A DNA stretch of 17,604 nt from Candidatus Fermentibacteraceae bacterium (lineage in GTDB: Bacteria > Fermentibacterota > Fermentibacteria > Fermentibacterales > JCC-6), in assembly GCA_030596465.1 (NCBI GenBank), contig JAUVJW010000011.1:1-17604 (forward strand), written 5' to 3'. The notes beneath the pieces were generated by a model. The model was not told the origin of the DNA. It saw only the letters and a program-made list of their open reading frames with translations, and ran no database searches. The translations under genes were made by a program, and so were the position numbers. Shown here piece by piece: positions 16,064 through 17,604 of this stretch; positions within the stretch are counted from its first letter, which is position 1; each line of letters begins with the position of its first letter.

Positions 16064-16142
16064 TTTGTTGACCCCTTTTCATTTCAGTCTGAGATTGATA
16101 AATTTACTGAAACAGGTTGTTTTCTTTGAAGGGAGATCCTCC
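16064..16142 (+). other. 79-base intergenic region with inverted and direct repeats
   Basis: The gap contains a seven-base inverted repeat, TTTCAGT (16082-16088) and ACTGAAA (16106-16112), around a 17-base AT-rich spacer. The eleven-base word TGAAACAGGTT occurs at 16018-16028 (end of the anti-sigma gene) and again at 16108-16118, exactly 90 bases apart. TTGACC (16068-16073) resembles a -35 hexamer, but the nearest AT-rich -10 candidate (TGATAA, 16096-16101) is 22 bases away. The stem is too AT-rich for an intrinsic terminator. An operator or a weak promoter is possible but unproven. Confidence 0.3.
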
Positions 16143-17477
16143 ATGGCTGGCAGAATTTTCGTTGCTGTGTTGTTTTCGATGACATTATCTTCCATGGCAG
16201 ATGAAGCCAATTTGTCAAGGATTGCTGTTATTCCAATTTTTAGCAATGCCATTGAAGACTATGACACACAGGAACTCAAGACAGTGGCAGAAGGAGTATT
16301 TCTTCAGAGCGGGCGTTTTGAAGTTGTTGATGTATCCTCGCATACTGATTATCAGGGAGCACCGGATGATCAGAATCTTCGTCTTCAGGCAATAGCCGCA
16401 GATTTCAGTATTGATATGTTCATGCTGCTGGATGTATCCTCACCCCATACCGATGTAAGTCACGGTTCCACAGACAGCATCTTTGTTACAAGAAATACTT
16501 CAATTGATGTAACCGGTCGGTTTTACACTTCCGAAGGAAGTCTTCTTGGATCAGTGAGGGAGAAGAAATACTCCGGTAGTCTTCTCAGTTCAACATCGGT
16601 TGATATTGAAGATCTGGCCAGGCAGGGTATCATACTCGTGGTTCAGAGGAGCCTCAATGAAATTTTTCCGTATGAATTTACATTTACCGTTTCAGAAGGA
16701 TCGCTGTTTACCATTCCCATAGGCGCGGACGGCGGAATAGAAAAAGGGATGGTATTTTCGGTTGTTGCGTTGTCACAAGGTGTTCCACGATCTGCTGAAG
16801 AGTATCGGCAGTTGAGCAGTCATGGTATTCTTCAGATTATGAATTCCACTGATAATTCCAGCAGAGGTCGGTTGATTGCCGGCAGGATGGTGGAAGGCGC
16901 CAGAGTCGCCGCAGTAGAGAACTCTACTCCGGGAATACTTGCTCTCTCTTATGCAGGGCTTCCCACAGAAGTCGTTCCAGGTGATAACCTCACAGGCGAC
17001 GAGGCCGAGACCTCCAGACTGCTTAACCAGGTAGCGTTTACCGGAGGAACATGCAAGTGGGGATTATCCCTTGCAGGCACTCTTTTTTCAGGAGTAATGT
17101 CCAGAATGTCATCTATAGGCATAAGGGGCGAGATTGGAACAAGACTTCCTCTTGTATCACCAGCTCTTGCCCTGCGGGCGGGTGTTGGGTTTGAAGCTTG
17201 TTATCTGACCCAGAACACAAGATCAGACTCTATTTCAGCGTCGGCCAATACTGCAACTATTGCAGGAACTGCAAGTGTAAATCTGGAATGGATGTTCAGC
17301 AGCAGATTTGGTGTACACACCGGTGGCGTGGGCAGATTCGGATCATCGGCGGACAACTGGAATGTTACCGACTGGAGAGGTTACAATAGAGATGCTCATC
17401 CCGGAGAGCTATACTATGCCGAGATTAAACAACCTCCCATAAGCTTCTCTGCCGGACTCACATACATGATTTACTAA
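16143..17477 (+). CDS. Secreted CsgG/FlgT-like protein with barrel-like C-terminal domain
   Basis: The exact family is not recognised. The 444-residue product begins with a signal peptide (MAGRIFVAVLFSMTLSSMA, cleavage before DE). Residues about 25-170 resemble CsgG/TolB-N-type domains: RIAVIPIFSNA, then alternating strands and helices including a GRFEVVDVSS segment. Residues about 180-270 hold a FlgT-like pattern: SLFTIPIGADGGIEKGMVFSVV, then a bounded segment with SRGRLIAGRMVEGARV. The last ~110 residues show alternating hydrophobic and polar residues with aromatic ends (SVNLEWMFSSRFGVHTGGVG, final SFSAGLTYMIY), as in an eight-stranded outer-membrane barrel. ATG 16143 is chosen over the longer open frame because AAGGGAG (16129-16135) lies seven bases upstream and the signal peptide starts there. 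It sits behind the sigma/anti-sigma pair and may be a surface sensor or an assembly component. Confidence 0.65.
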   Translation: MAGRIFVAVLFSMTLSSMADEANLSRIAVIPIFSNAIEDYDTQELKTVAEGVFLQSGRFEVVDVSSHTDYQGAPDDQNLRLQAIAADFSIDMFMLLDVSSPHTDVSHGSTDSIFVTRNTSIDVTGRFYTSEGSLLGSVREKKYSGSLLSSTSVDIEDLARQGIILVVQRSLNEIFPYEFTFTVSEGSLFTIPIGADGGIEKGMVFSVVALSQGVPRSAEEYRQLSSHGILQIMNSTDNSSRGRLIAGRMVEGARVAAVENSTPGILALSYAGLPTEVVPGDNLTGDEAETSRLLNQVAFTGGTCKWGLSLAGTLFSGVMSRMSSIGIRGEIGTRLPLVSPALALRAGVGFEACYLTQNTRSDSISASANTATIAGTASVNLEWMFSSRFGVHTGGVGRFGSSADNWNVTDWRGYNRDAHPGELYYAEIKQPPISFSAGLTYMIY

Positions 17478-17604
17478 CCCGAATCCATCACAATTTTCTT
17501 GCTGCAATACCGTATCTCGCTGCACAGCCTTCGTTATACTCCTGTCGCCATCCTCAACATACTGCAAGAGTATGCCTGCGGGGTCGCCAGTCGTATGCCT
17601 TGGC
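17478..17604. repeat. Non-coding stretch dense in short repeats
   Basis: No gene is supported in the last 127 bases. Several words recur: GCTGCA at 17501-17506 and 17519-17524, GTCGCCA at 17544-17550 and 17583-17589, and GTATGCCT at 17570-17577 and 17593-17600. A perfect six-base stem with a five-base loop, CATACT-GCAAG-AGTATG, lies at 17558-17574. The stem is not followed by a T-run, so it is not a standard terminator. The pattern could be one copy of an interspersed genomic repeat running out of the window. That is inference; no second copy is present here. Confidence 0.35.

Noticed and set aside
16032..16142. An upstream extension of the CsgG/FlgT-like gene to 16032.
   Set aside because: The extension overlaps the anti-sigma gene, has no ribosome-binding site and would bury the clear signal peptide that starts at ATG 16143 behind AAGGGAG.
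17411..17603. A minus-strand open frame of about 63 codons running from the window edge into the end of the CsgG/FlgT-like gene.
   Set aside because: It has no visible start within the window, no recognisable motif and overlaps a well-supported gene on the other strand. It could only be judged with the sequence beyond the window.

Overview
All recognisable genes in this 17.6 kb window lie on the + strand, packed with gaps of a few bases or with stop/start overlaps (ATGA at three junctions, TGATG at one, and probably CTGA at one). The gene set shows a didermic, LPS-making bacterium: lipoprotein sorting (LolCD), outer-membrane protein assembly (BamA, Skp) and lipid A synthesis (LpxD, LpxC, LpxA). 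The LpxC-FabZ fusion in the order lpxD / lpxC-fabZ / lpxA is typical of the Fibrobacterota-Chlorobiota-Bacteroidota (FCB) superphylum. By eye the GC content is near 48%. My best guess is an uncultivated FCB-affiliated lineage, but I cannot place it further from sequence alone. I see no phage, IS, CRISPR, tRNA or rRNA.

Layout. Bases 1-212 hold the 3' end of a DUF2809-type membrane protein, followed by a ChaN-like GExH-family protein (230-1003). After a 72-base gap with a promoter-like motif comes prfB (release factor 2, with an intact programmed +1 frameshift at CTT TGA C), then lysS, a LolC/E-type permease and the LolD ATPase (1076-5511). A second gap (5512-5597) carries a similar promoter-like motif. 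It precedes a probable nine-gene run with almost no spacing: clpC, bamA, skp, lpxD, lpxC-fabZ, lpxA, a DUF5683-like protein that appears to start at a CTG codon, an ECF sigma factor and its zinc-finger anti-sigma factor (5598-16063). After a 79-base gap comes a secreted protein with a CsgG/FlgT-like N-terminal part and a barrel-like C-terminal part (16143-17477). The last 127 bases are a non-coding stretch rich in short repeats.

How the genes fit together. The window reads as an envelope-biogenesis locus. Lol proteins carry lipoproteins out, Skp and BamA build beta-barrels, and LpxA, LpxC and LpxD make lipid A, while FabZ joins fatty-acid supply to LPS synthesis. ClpC in the same transcription unit could turn over envelope-synthesis enzymes. 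The distal sigma/anti-sigma pair, with a large cysteine-containing periplasmic sensor region, is well placed to report envelope state and control these or other genes. The most unusual points are the DUF5683 gene's likely CTG start, the hydrophobic N-terminus of the sigma factor, the large periplasmic domain of the anti-sigma factor, and the mixed architecture of the last protein.
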